64,000 nucleotides of DNA from Candidatus Electrothrix aestuarii (lineage in GTDB: Bacteria; Desulfobacterota; Desulfobulbia; Desulfobulbales; Desulfobulbaceae): contig CP159373.1 of the NCBI GenBank assembly GCA_032595685.2, positions 3,871,907-3,935,906 on the forward strand, in the 5' to 3' direction. This document shows, in pieces, positions 55,719 through 64,000 of this stretch. Positions within the stretch are counted from its first letter, which is position 1. The number at the start of each line of letters is the position of its first letter. The notes under the pieces are model-generated. The model made no database searches. It was not told the origin of the DNA and saw only the letters and a list, made by a program, of their open reading frames with translations. A program made the position numbers and the translations under genes.

Positions 55719-56427
55719 CGAAGTTGCAGTTATGAAAACATCGATTATTATTCCATTTAAAAATGAAGTAGAATATGCCGAAACGACCATGAGTACGGCG
55801 TATGCCTATTTAGCTGAACGTGTTAGTGACTTTGAAATGGTTGCCGTTGACGATAGTACTGACGGAACCTGGGAGATTCTTCAATCCTTTGCCCGTTTAC
55901 ATCAAAATGTTATAGTAGTCAGAGGAGGGGAACCGCCGGGGTATGGAAAGGCGTTACAAAAAGGGTTTAGTATCGCCACAGGGGAGATTTTTATTCCTTT
56001 TAATGGTGACCTCAGCGATTCACTCGACGACGTAATATCGTATATTAGTTTGATAGAAGATGGATATGACATGGTCTTCGGGTCACGATTCATGACTGGT
56101 GCAAAAGTGACTGATTCTACAGCGGTAAAAGGGGGGGTGTCACTGCTGGGTAATGTATTTCTCCAAATACTTTTTTTGATCAAATGTAGTGATATCACAA
56201 ATTCATTCAAAGCTTATAGAAGAAAAGTGCTGGAAGATATTAAACCAACCGCAAACGACTACTCTATTGGAATGGAGATCGCTTTAAAAAGTATTCTTAA
56301 AAAGTATAAATATACGACTATTCCTATATCTTGGTCAGGTCGAAAGTATGGGCGTTCAAAGATGTCAATGATAAAATCAATTCCGATATATTTGTTTACG
56401 GCACTCAAAATAAGAGTGTTGGGCTAA
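55702..56427 (+). CDS. Family 2 glycosyltransferase
   Basis: 241 residues from the ATG at 55702; an in-frame ATG at 55732 is an alternative. Both lie at or after the end of the upstream methyltransferase gene. SIIIPFKNEVEYAETTMSTAYAYL is the nucleotide-binding start, VAVDDSTDGTWEIL carries the first Asp pair, and FNGDLSDSLDDVISY the DxD-type metal site. The C-terminal SWSGRKYGRSKMSMIKSIPIYLFTALKIRV resembles dolichyl-phosphate mannosyltransferase-like enzymes lacking membrane helices. It transfers a sugar from a nucleotide donor on the cytoplasmic face. Confidence 0.82.
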   Translation: MSSHNNEVAVMKTSIIIPFKNEVEYAETTMSTAYAYLAERVSDFEMVAVDDSTDGTWEILQSFARLHQNVIVVRGGEPPGYGKALQKGFSIATGEIFIPFNGDLSDSLDDVISYISLIEDGYDMVFGSRFMTGAKVTDSTAVKGGVSLLGNVFLQILFLIKCSDITNSFKAYRRKVLEDIKPTANDYSIGMEIALKSILKKYKYTTIPISWSGRKYGRSKMSMIKSIPIYLFTALKIRVLG

Positions 56428-56429
56428 TC

Positions 56430-56890
56430 AATGGTGTCTTCTGTAGACTATGTAGGAACCCGTCCAAAAGCGTGGCCCCGAATCAAGCTGATAAGGAGAC
56501 GATTGCTAAGTCGCTTACAAGCGATTATCGCCGGAAACATCTATGCATCGGCTCTTCGGCACTGATTTAACTGAGATCGACGGGATTAACGATTTGAAGA
56601 CTCATGTGTTTTTTACCGAGGTTGGACCTGATTTGTCAAAATTTAAAACTGTCGGCTATTTTTGTTCCTGGCTCGGGCTTTGTCCAAACAACAGAATAAG
56701 CGGCGGAAAAATCCATCGTCTCATACCCGACCTGAGTTGAATCGTCTGGCTCATGCACTTCGACTCTCTGGCAATTTTTTGTGGGGCACCAAAGGCAATT
56801 ACAGCCACCGCTAAACTGGCGCGAATTATATATCATCTCGTTAAAGACCAAAAAGCCTTTGACGAAACGACTGGCAAAACAGGCTAACTC
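56430..56890 (+). pseudogene. IS110-family transposase remnant
   Basis: Pieces of an IS110/IS116/IS902 transposase in different frames: LTSDYRRKHL, then DLTEIDGINDLKTHVFFTEVG, FCSWLGLCPNNRISGGKI (the conserved Ser-containing C-terminal domain), and after a frameshift GAPKAITATAKLARIIYHL. The start and the Asp catalytic domain are missing. Confidence 0.75.
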
Positions 56891-57000
56891 ACTTGGTTTA
56901 CAGCTTGCTCCGGCATAAGACGTGTTTTTGTTACTTAGAAGAAGAGATTTGTATTTTTAAGTGCTTGTTTTTTATACAAGCTAACCTGGATTTATAGCAC

Positions 57001-57489
57001 ATGTTGTTTCATATCCTCCACAGATTAAGGTTTATAATAAAAATATTCTCTCGTATAAAACACTTTTTGTTACAGGTAAAAGGTTTTCTTGTTTTTGGCC
57101 GAACAGTAGGGATTATCGGAAATTTTACAGTAGTAAATCCAAAGAATGTCAGCATTGGTAAGAATTGTGGCATAAACCATGGGGTTTTCATCTTAGGACA
57201 TCATTCTATCGAAATTGGAGATGGTGTTGTATTATCGGCGAATGTTATGCTTATTGATTCTGGGTTAAATCTCAAAAATTTTGTCCTGCTAGAAAATCCT
57301 CCCCATTTTTTAAGTTTTGTGAAAATCAAAGATGGGGCGTGGATTGGTGCCGGTGCCATTGTTCTTCCAGGGGTGACAGTAGGACGAAAAAGTGTGGTAG
57401 GTGCGGGGAGTGTTGTTACTCGGGATGTTCCTGATTTTACCATTGTAGCCGGAAATCCAGCACAGGAAATAGGGAGAACTGATTTGTAG
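57001..57489 (+). CDS. Hexapeptide-repeat acyltransferase
   Basis: 162 residues. A short basic/hydrophobic N-terminus is followed by left-handed beta-helix repeats (NPKNVSIGKNCGINHGVFILGHHSIEIGDGVVLSANVMLIDSG) and the catalytic-type loop GAWIGAGAIVLPGVTVGRKSVVGAGSVVTRDVPDFTIVAGNPAQEIG. WbbJ/NeuD/CysE-like proteins of this size O- or N-acetylate sugars using acetyl-CoA. In this cluster it probably acetylates a glycan residue. Confidence 0.85.
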   Translation: MLFHILHRLRFIIKIFSRIKHFLLQVKGFLVFGRTVGIIGNFTVVNPKNVSIGKNCGINHGVFILGHHSIEIGDGVVLSANVMLIDSGLNLKNFVLLENPPHFLSFVKIKDGAWIGAGAIVLPGVTVGRKSVVGAGSVVTRDVPDFTIVAGNPAQEIGRTDL

Positions 57490-57523
57490 CATTCGGCTAG
57501 CAAATTTTCCTTCACGAAAAAAT

Positions 57524-57544
57524 GGTCCTGTTTGTACAGGAACC
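57524..57544 (+). terminator. Stem-loop after the acyltransferase gene
   Basis: GGTCCTGT and ACAGGAACC form a stem with a TTGT loop 35 nt after the stop. The following sequence (TCAATATATT) is T-poor, so it may be an attenuator rather than a full terminator. Confidence 0.35.
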
Positions 57545-57606
57545 TCAATATATTAAAATGAAAAATATATTAATATCAAGTTAATCGATTTTAATAACCA
57601 ATCTGA

Positions 57607-58605
57607 ATGTCAGAAATTATATCAGTCATTATTACCTGTCACAACCTTGAACGTTATATTGGCGAAGCTATTGAGTCCGTTCTTGCACAAGATTATGACG
57701 GGCCGATTGAGTTGCTCGTTGTTGACGACGCTTCGATCGATACCAGTGCGGAAATTATCCATTCCTATCAAAAGAATATACTCTATTTGCCGACTTTGAA
57801 AAATGTCGGTGTCTTGATGGCTACCGTGCATGGGCTGCGTCATTCTTCAGGAGACGTTGTTTTTTTTCTCGATGGTGATGATACATGGCGTACAGATAAA
57901 TTACGATTAAGCATGCAGCCTTTCAATGTTGATCCGAAGTTGGGTTTTCTTACACATGATATCAACTATATGGATAGTTGCGGAGCCATAATGAAAAAAA
58001 AATCCAGATCAAGTGAAGTGTTTGGGAAAAAAAATATTGATGGAGAGTTGGTACGTAAAGGTATTCTTCACCACACCGATTATATATGGCTTGGTAGTGC
58101 ATATGCTGTGCGACAATCAGTTGCTGATATCAAGGGGTTCTGTAGATGGACGGAGCATCTTCCAAATCCATTTAATACCTATCAGGATTGGCCTCTTGCA
58201 TATTGGGCCGCAAGTCATTCTGATATTACTATGCGGTATCTACCAGAAAAAATGATGAATTACCGATTGCACGAAGAAAATTACAGCGGTGATGCTCGGA
58301 GTTTACAAAAGGCCCTGCGTAATTTCGGACGAACGTATAACACTGTATCGGTACTTCTTGATATTGCTGTGCTTCATGGGGTAACAGGAGTCCCTTTTGA
58401 TATATCTGTTCGTAAAAAGAAATTTTATCAATACATGCTTGATCTGTATTCAGGAAAAAGGTTAAGTGCTTTGCTGAAGTTTTTCTTTGTACAGCGATAT
58501 ATTTTCACTAGTACTCCTAATATATTTAAAGAATGGATACGTTTTGTCGGAATATTCTTTTTGGGTCCTCGTTATTTTCTCAAGATCACAAAGCCTCGCA
58601 CCTGA
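57607..58605 (+). CDS. Family 2 glycosyltransferase
   Basis: 332 residues. ISVIITCHNLERYIGEAIESVLAQDYDGPIELLVVDDASIDTSAEII is the GT-A nucleotide-binding start; DVVFFLDGDDTWRTDKL carries the metal-binding DxD-like DGDD. HTDYIWLGSAYAVRQS and YQDWPLAYWAAS correspond to the acceptor-side catalytic region of this family. It probably adds a sugar to the growing surface glycan. It lies 118 nt after the acyltransferase. No membrane helices are evident. Confidence 0.87.
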   Translation: MSEIISVIITCHNLERYIGEAIESVLAQDYDGPIELLVVDDASIDTSAEIIHSYQKNILYLPTLKNVGVLMATVHGLRHSSGDVVFFLDGDDTWRTDKLRLSMQPFNVDPKLGFLTHDINYMDSCGAIMKKKSRSSEVFGKKNIDGELVRKGILHHTDYIWLGSAYAVRQSVADIKGFCRWTEHLPNPFNTYQDWPLAYWAASHSDITMRYLPEKMMNYRLHEENYSGDARSLQKALRNFGRTYNTVSVLLDIAVLHGVTGVPFDISVRKKKFYQYMLDLYSGKRLSALLKFFFVQRYIFTSTPNIFKEWIRFVGIFFLGPRYFLKITKPRT

Positions 58606-58654
58606 ATGATTTTATGATTTATTCTCCGGTTGGTGGCTTAAACCCACCCGAAAG

Positions 58655-58770
58655 GTGCTCGGTCTGTAGTAAAAACTCCCTGTTTTCAGCTGCATTCTCT
58701 TTCAGTCGGCGGTTCAGTCCGCCGATTTTGATGCCACCAGCTTTAAGCTGGTGGTCGTTTGCTTTTCATT
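58655..58770. repeat. Hairpin cluster resembling an IS200/IS605 end
   Basis: Successive small stems: GGCGG with CCGCC around 58710-58723, then CCACCAGC (58733-58740) with GCTGGTGG (58746-58753) around TTTAA. Subterminal imperfect hairpins of this kind mark IS200/IS605 ends. No transposase remains nearby. Confidence 0.4.
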
Positions 58771-58794
58771 ATATAGTGGATATAAGCTAGGCTG

Positions 58795-60753
58795 ATGTGT
58801 GGAATCACAGGTTTTTTAACGAGTATTCCTGACACCTCACTTAATATGGAGAGGATCGCAACTCGTATGACTTCAACCCTGCAACATCGCGGTCCAGATA
58901 ATGCAGGAACATGGGTAGATGAGAGTACCGGGATTGCACTAGCTCATAGGCGCCTGTCAATTCTTGACCTTTCCGAGGCAGGTCATCAGCCGATGCATTC
59001 ACATTGTGGGCGTTATGCTATTGTCTTCAATGGGGAGATTTATAATCACCTTGAGTTGCGTAAGAAACTCGAATGTTTTTCCATAGCTAGCTCTCCAGCA
59101 GTTCATGAATGGCACGGACACTCTGACACCGAGACCCTACTGGCTGGAATCACGCAGTGGGGTGTGGAAAAAACGTTATATTCTGCTATTGGGATGTTTG
59201 CATTCGCCCTGTGGGACCGTCGTGAACGGTTGCTGACGCTTGCCCGGGACAGAATGGGTGAAAAACCAATTTATTATGGCTGGCAAGACAACACGTTTCT
59301 ATTTGGCTCTGAACTAAAAGCATTAAAGGCCCATCCAAAATTTCAGGCAAGAATTGACCGAGGCGCTTTGGCGTTATTCCTACGCTATAACTATGTCCCA
59401 ACACCATATTCGATTTACAAAGGCATCTGTAAGCTTCCTTCAGGAACTTTTTTGGAAATAAAAGCAGGAAAACAAAAAGATAAACCAACTCCTTACTGGT
59501 CGTTAATTGAGGTTGCAGAAAAAGGTATTGCTGAACCATTTTCGGGATCAGATGAAGATGCAATTGATGTGCTAGAGCGGCATCTGAGGACTGCTGTTCG
59601 CCGTCAGATACTATCTGATGTCCCTCTAGGTGCATTGCTTTCAGGGGGATTTGATTCGACAGCCATTACCGCTTTAATGCAGGCCGACCATTCGAATGCT
59701 GTCCGTACCTTTACAATCGGCTTCAATGAAAACGAATACAGCGAGGTACGTTATGCACAGGCTGTGGCAAGGCATTTAGGTACCGATCATACAGCGGTAC
59801 ATTTAACTGCGGGTGATGCGTTAGCTCTGATACCGCAGCTACCTGCGATGTACGATGAACCTTTCGCCGATTCTTCGCAGTTACCCACACATCTCGTTAT
59901 GAGTCTTGCGCGTCGTCATGTTACCGTGGCACTCTCCGGCGATGGAGGAGATGAATTATTTGCGGGTTACAATCGTTACTTCCTTGTGCCAAAAACTTGG
60001 TCCTACCTCAGTAGGATGCCTATGATTCTTCGGTTTTTTCTCGGTAAAGGACTGACTGCTTTACCGATAGAAGGGATTAATTTTTTGATCGGACCGTTAG
60101 CGAAGCAGGCAGGGATTGCCTTTCCCGGTGACAAGGTGAATAAGCTGGGATTGCGCATGCAACAGGTCAACTCCATAGATGATTTGTACGTATCACTGGT
60201 CTCTGAGTGGGCTCATCCCTCTGAGATGACTGGCTGTAAGGCAATGCCCTCCAACTTGCATGATGAACGAAATCATTGGCCTCGGCTGGATGATCCGGTT
60301 GCACGAATGATGGTTTTGGATGGCCTGACCTATTTGCCTGATGATATTTTAGTCAAGGTGGATCGTGCCGCTATGGCAGTATCCTTGGAAACACGATCTC
60401 CATTCTTAGACCCGGACCTTATTGAATTTGCCTGGTCGTTACCTATGAATATGAAAATTCGTGATGGCAAAGGAAAGTGGCTACTTCGTCAATTAGTGTA
60501 TAAATATGTTCCGCCTGACCTAGTGGAACGTCCTAAGATGGGATTTGGTATTCCACTGGACAGCTGGCTACGCGGCCCGCTACGGGAGTGGGCAGATGAT
60601 TTACTAGCTGAAGAACGGTTACAAAGGGAAGGGTATCTTAATCCCGTTGATATTCGTACGGCATGGCAAAAGCATTCGACAGGCCAAGCATCGTATGGTT
60701 ATCGTCTTTGGTCAGTCCTGATGTTTCAGGCATGGCTTGCGAGTGAGTCATGA
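58795..60753 (+). CDS. asnB: Asparagine synthetase (glutamine-hydrolysing)
   Basis: 652 residues. The N-terminal class II glutaminase starts MCGITGFL with the catalytic Cys2 and includes IVFNGEIYNHLELR and DTETLLAG. The synthetase domain has the PP-loop VPLGALLSGGFDSTAITALM near residue 282 and VALSGDGGDELFAGYNRY. DDILVKVDRAAMAVSLETRSPFLD and MGFGIPLDSWLRG are typical of AsnB. Such enzymes in glycan clusters often amidate a uronic acid or peptide rather than making free asparagine, so the acceptor is uncertain. Confidence 0.93.
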   Translation: MCGITGFLTSIPDTSLNMERIATRMTSTLQHRGPDNAGTWVDESTGIALAHRRLSILDLSEAGHQPMHSHCGRYAIVFNGEIYNHLELRKKLECFSIASSPAVHEWHGHSDTETLLAGITQWGVEKTLYSAIGMFAFALWDRRERLLTLARDRMGEKPIYYGWQDNTFLFGSELKALKAHPKFQARIDRGALALFLRYNYVPTPYSIYKGICKLPSGTFLEIKAGKQKDKPTPYWSLIEVAEKGIAEPFSGSDEDAIDVLERHLRTAVRRQILSDVPLGALLSGGFDSTAITALMQADHSNAVRTFTIGFNENEYSEVRYAQAVARHLGTDHTAVHLTAGDALALIPQLPAMYDEPFADSSQLPTHLVMSLARRHVTVALSGDGGDELFAGYNRYFLVPKTWSYLSRMPMILRFFLGKGLTALPIEGINFLIGPLAKQAGIAFPGDKVNKLGLRMQQVNSIDDLYVSLVSEWAHPSEMTGCKAMPSNLHDERNHWPRLDDPVARMMVLDGLTYLPDDILVKVDRAAMAVSLETRSPFLDPDLIEFAWSLPMNMKIRDGKGKWLLRQLVYKYVPPDLVERPKMGFGIPLDSWLRGPLREWADDLLAEERLQREGYLNPVDIRTAWQKHSTGQASYGYRLWSVLMFQAWLASES

Positions 60754-60977
60754 GGTAACCTGATATCTCAACTTTTTGAGTTGATCAATCTGTTGTTTGA
60801 TCGGTCAAAATTGACAGGGTGGCCATCTGTAGTAGAAAAATTCCTCTATAAAATCATTGCATCTTTTCGTCAAATAATTGCAAATTAGCATAGTGTAATC
60901 AATAATCGAAACAGCTGTCGACTCTATATAGCTTCGTAAATTCGAAGCGATACATCGAGTCAGGAAGTTGCGCTGGT
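60754..60977. other. Region after asnB with small hairpins
   Basis: No gene. TCAACTTTTTGAGTTGA just after the asnB stop is a short stem that could end transcription. GCTTCG/CGAAGC around 60930-60947 forms another small stem. The rest is AT-rich. Confidence 0.35.
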
Positions 60978-61152
60978 ATGGTAAAGTATAATGATAAAGG
61001 CTGGCCGTTACTATACGTTAGCTACGACGGTATCCTTGAGCCCCTGGGGCAGTCGCAGGTGCTTTCCTACCTGGAGCCGGTTGGCAGCACGACATAAGAT
61101 AATCCTCAGCAGCTTTGAAAAATTACCAGACTGTATCCGACGGCAAACGTGA
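60978..61152 (+). pseudogene. Glycosyltransferase family 4 N-terminal remnant
   Basis: The frame WPLLYVSYDGILEPLGQSQVLSYLE is the N-terminus of a GT4 enzyme (LYVSYDGxxEPLGQSQVLxYL). After LE a single-base shift is needed to continue as RLAARHKIILSSFEKLPDC. The sequence then ends in a stop and no further GT is recognised. Confidence 0.65.
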
Positions 61153-61284
61153 CGCTGTTTACCGTCGGGTACAGTTTAGCAGAAGCAATGTTACTCGCAT
61201 TGAGAGAAGCATCACATACTGAGCAGCAAGAAGCGTATATTGATCTATTTATTTTTTATTCTCCAATTTTAATTACATTCTGAT

Positions 61285-61337
61285 GTTACGCAGCCCAAAC
61301 GCAAAAGCGGCAATTTTACGTTTGGCTGTCTCGTAAC
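61285..61337. repeat. Imperfect inverted repeat with a nested stem
   Basis: GTTACG (61285) pairs with CGTAAC (61332), and inside it CCAAACG pairs with CGTTTGG and AAAA with TTTT. It could be a terminator or a small mobile-element end; it precedes the truncated GT-C fragment. Confidence 0.35.
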
Positions 61338-61388
61338 TCCCTGATTTTTTTTATTTGCATACATAATGTTAGTTACATTAAAAAACAG

Positions 61389-61609
61389 GTGTTGAGATCG
61401 ACTCTTATGAAAGAAAAATTTTTTATAGTTATTATAATACTTCTTTCTATACTTCCGGCCATTTTTTTATACCCTACATCTTCTCGTATTCTAACATTTG
61501 ATGAGATTGATTATATCAAGGCTGCACGTCGGGGATTTTTTGAGAATTATTTTGAAAGAAATACACTGGATTTAATTTCTTTCTATACCTTAGGTAAGGT
61601 AAAATGAAC
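61389..61609 (+). pseudogene. GT-C glycosyltransferase N-terminus, truncated at IS91 copy 3
   Basis: 72 codons. FFIVIIILLSILPAIFLYPTSSRILTFDEIDYIKAARRGFFENYFERNTLDLISFYTLGK has one membrane helix then an early Asp-Glu loop typical of ArnT/GT39-like enzymes. The frame runs into the IS91 end at 61610. No continuation is found at the other side of the IS, so the rest of the gene has been lost or moved. Confidence 0.65.
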
Positions 61610-62943
61610 AAAACGCCCTACGGGCGGATTAAAACGGAAGCAATTGCGGTATCCACTTAACCTGCCGACCCGAAGAGTTTCTCTTGTTGCATTCTTGTTT
61701 ACTCTTGCTTTCCACAAAAGGTCCGTCTCTGCTCAGATCAAAGATATCTCCATAGTCAGGATGCCAAATCCGCCATAAAAACATTTTTTCTTTACAGTTT
61801 GGACATGTTAACGGATCTTTCCCGAAACTCTGTACTAGACGCTCTCTCCAGCTCAATGACCTTGAATCACTTTTCATGAATTCAAAAGTCTTCTGGATAA
61901 AACGTTTACAGTCCATCAAAATCTCTATCGCGATTGTTTTTGTACGTCGAGAATATAACCCATAATGGCGGACCATCTTGAATCCCTTTAGCGGGATATG
62001 GTCAATTAATCGTTGTATGAACTCTTTGGCTGGAATCGCTTCGGTAACTTTAACTTCTGTTTTATGATCAATATACCAAAATGTTACTTCCTCACCATCG
62101 TAATTCGTTATCTTGTGCTCTGCCAATGCTGGACGAGCCATATAGCGACCAATATATCGAGCTGCATGTCTTGCTGATGTCATCTTGCTTTTACCATTTA
62201 CATAAAAACCATTACGTTGGCTTTTAAACAGGTAATCTATGAATCTTACATTTTCTTTTGTTTGCGGCAAGCTAGCCTTTATTTCAGTCAGCAAATAATA
62301 TTGCCATTTTTTTCTAAGCAGACCATATGGCAAAAATGGAATATCAACCCACTGATTGGAAGATGTTAATCCTCCTTCTGTCATTAACATATGGACATGC
62401 GGATTAAACTTAAGATCTCTTCCAAACGTATGGACAACTAATAGAATTCCCGGAACAGCATCAACTCCTTTACTTTGAAGTACTTCCACAGCCGCTTTTG
62501 AAGCACAATCCATCATAATCTTGATCAGCATACGATCACTAAAAATTATCTTTCGGAGTTCTTGTGGAATGGTAAACACTAAATGTCGATGAACTACGTC
62601 GAATATACTTTTCACTGTCTTTTCAACCCATTCATCGACGTATCGCTTACCGCAAGACGTACAGAATCGACACTTACAGGTGAACCCTACTCTCTTTTTT
62701 CAAAACAATTCGGACAAATATACTCGACATAGCCATTGGTAGACTCTCCACAGTTGATCATTTTTTCTACATTTTCAACGATTGACTCCCAGTGAAGGCT
62801 TGAGTACCTGCTTGCCAATTCAACGCAGACTACATACCAAAAATCACGAAAGATTAATTTTATCAGCTTATTTTTCATTAAGCTAATACTCTATTCGCAA
62901 TTACAACATGTTGAAAGGAAAATTTTATAATTTCCTATACAAT
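61610..62943 (-). mobile_element. IS91-family insertion sequence, copy 3 (reverse)
   Basis: Same element as copies 1 and 2, in reverse. GAAC at 61606-61609 abuts the transposase-distal end (AAAACGCCC), the same target sequence as at the other copies. The left end reads TTTCCTATACAAT, shorter by the GTT seen in copies 1 and 2. It separates a truncated GT-C gene from a truncated IS1380 transposase. Confidence 0.88.
61629..62878 (-). CDS. IS91-family HUH transposase, copy 3 (main frame intact)
   Basis: In this copy the main frame (61629-62615) is continuous for 328 residues: FTIPQELRK, FGRDLKFNPHVHMLMTEGG (HUH), LLRKKWQYYLLTEI across the A7 tract (62310-62316) where copies 1 and 2 have A6, YIGRYMARP, and the CPNCKEKMFLWR C-terminus. 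The zinc-binding N-terminus (62687-62878) is still in a different frame, separated by the same A6 tract and UAG stop as in the other copies. This copy is the best candidate for a functional source, particularly if the first shift is programmed. Confidence 0.8.
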
Positions 62944-62972
62944 AAAAAAAGAAAGGATTCCAGCCGTTACAG

Positions 62973-63836
62973 ATGAACTGGGGAAGATTTTTTGTAGATG
63001 CGGTTTTTCGCGGTGGTGATAAGCACTCGAATCACGGTGACACTGTCCAAAAAATGATATTGCATATTGTGAATCGCATCAGAAAGGAATATCGACATGA
63101 TGTCCCGATTGTTATTCGAATGGACAGTGGTTTTTTCGACCAGAAGATTTTTGAATTTTGTGAGCAACTTGGTGTTGGTTATATCTGTGGTGGGAAGATG
63201 TATAAAGATATAAAAGAATTTGCAAGTGAGACAACCCGTTGGAGGCGTTTTGCCGCACCCGGTAAGAAAGATATTTGGGAGTATGCGGAATTCGGCACTA
63301 AAAGGGGTAATTGGAAGCAATTTCGACGAGCTATATACTGTCGCCTGTGCAACCACGGGTCTCAGCTTCGGCTTCCAGGAACTGGTCCGGACACCGTGAT
63401 CATTACAAATCTTGGGCGTGGCGGAACTATTGACGAACTTCTTGAAAAGGCGGGTGTTATGTCAGAATATGTAAGTGCCAACGCTATTGTTGCAGGGTAT
63501 CATGTACGCGGTAGCGACGAGTTGGTTAACCGAGGTTTCAAGGATTTTGGCCATGAACAACTGCCGTTCACTCGATTCACTCCAAACGCTGCGTGGTATT
63601 ACATGTTACTGGTCGGCTTTTTTCTTTTTGAATCATTCAAAGAGGATGCAGCTTCTCCCGTAGTTTCAATAACAGCCTATGCATCAACAGTACGCCGTCA
63701 ACTGATAGATGTAGCGGGTAAAATTGTCAGGCACAGCGGTCAGGTTGTATTAAAAGTGGCCCGGTGTGCTTTTGAAGGGCTTCAATTAGCCGAAATGTTA
63801 AAAAGGTGTATTGAGCCCCCTGTGTTACAACACTAG
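62973..63836 (+). pseudogene. IS1380-family transposase, 5'-truncated
   Basis: 287 codons of the C-terminal two thirds of an IS1380 DDE transposase: FVDAVFRGGDKHSNHGDTVQKMILHIVNRI, VIRMDSGFFDQKIFEFCEQLGVGYICGGKMYKDI, and YHVRGSDELVNRGFKDFGHEQLPFTRFTPNAAWYYMLLVGFFLFESFKED. The N-terminal part with the first catalytic Asp is absent, and the frame opens 30 nt after the IS91 left end. It appears cut by the IS91 event. The right end of this IS may extend into 63837-64000. Confidence 0.85.
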
Positions 63837-64000
63837 GTGAGCATCTCCGGCAATTCTCAATTTGAATTCAGACAGGATAAGTGCGCCCAATTTTCATGAA
63901 AACTGCGGAAATTGGCCCCAAAACGTAACGGATCTGAAGAAAAGCTATATTCAGAGGTGTTTTTGTTTTCCCCTGAGAACCAATTTTTAAAAAATTGAGC

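Noticed and set aside
61429-61609. Independent small membrane protein
   Set aside because: The frame ends only because it runs into the IS91 boundary, and the sequence fits the N-terminus of a GT-C enzyme.

Overview
The window looks like a chromosomal segment of an anaerobic Gram-negative bacterium, most probably a Desulfobacterota of the Desulfobulbales type (cable-bacterium relatives are plausible). The assignment is an inference. It rests on the style of the DnaK/GrpE, PspA, SerC and TrmL proteins, corrin-ring methyltransferases of the cobalt-early type, a GEMM-like riboswitch ahead of a secreted protein, an oxygen-independent ergothioneine locus, and heavy IS decay. No rRNA or tRNA gene was recognised.

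Layout. 1-3780: left-edge fragment of a Trypco1-like gene; a degenerate 21-bp periodic array; a PLP fold-III decarboxylase overlapping a SET-domain gene; and a GEMM-like riboswitch in front of a small secreted protein. 3911-5244: first of three near-identical IS91-family elements. 5366-10600: trmL, serC, a wrecked AEC transporter, a Uma2 protein and grpE-dnaK. 10826-19137: a 2477-residue DUF2339 membrane protein behind pspA. 19199-25910: an 1806-residue STAND ATPase with an N-terminal nuclease-like domain (Avs-like), an Rpn nuclease and a SAP-like protein, read as a defence/mobile island. 26410-29289: cbiET, cbiL and cbiF for cobalamin synthesis. 29979-32612: an IS3-family element interrupted by the second IS91 copy.

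32613-39078 is the most interesting block. Debris (a fragment of a SNF2 gene 3' end and two MITE-like elements) is followed by egtD. Divergent from egtD is a fused molybdopterin oxidoreductase/cysteine desulfurase whose architecture matches the metallopterin-dependent ergothioneine synthase (MES), followed 13 nt later by an unassigned PP-loop protein. The cassette lies between two same-strand copies of SNF2 3' sequence, the second being the intact SNF2 gene (39094-43272). Next come a 1260-residue inner-membrane-anchored coiled-coil/OmpA protein and glgB.

49660-61607 is a surface-glycan cluster: an ABC flippase split by a frameshift, a sugar-nucleotide reductase, a GT-C type membrane protein, a sugar C-methyltransferase family protein, two GT2 enzymes, a hexapeptide acyltransferase and asparagine synthetase. 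Relics of IS1, IS4, IS110, a GT4 and a GT-C gene are scattered through it. The third IS91 copy, in reverse orientation, sits between the truncated GT-C gene and a 5'-truncated IS1380 transposase at the right edge.
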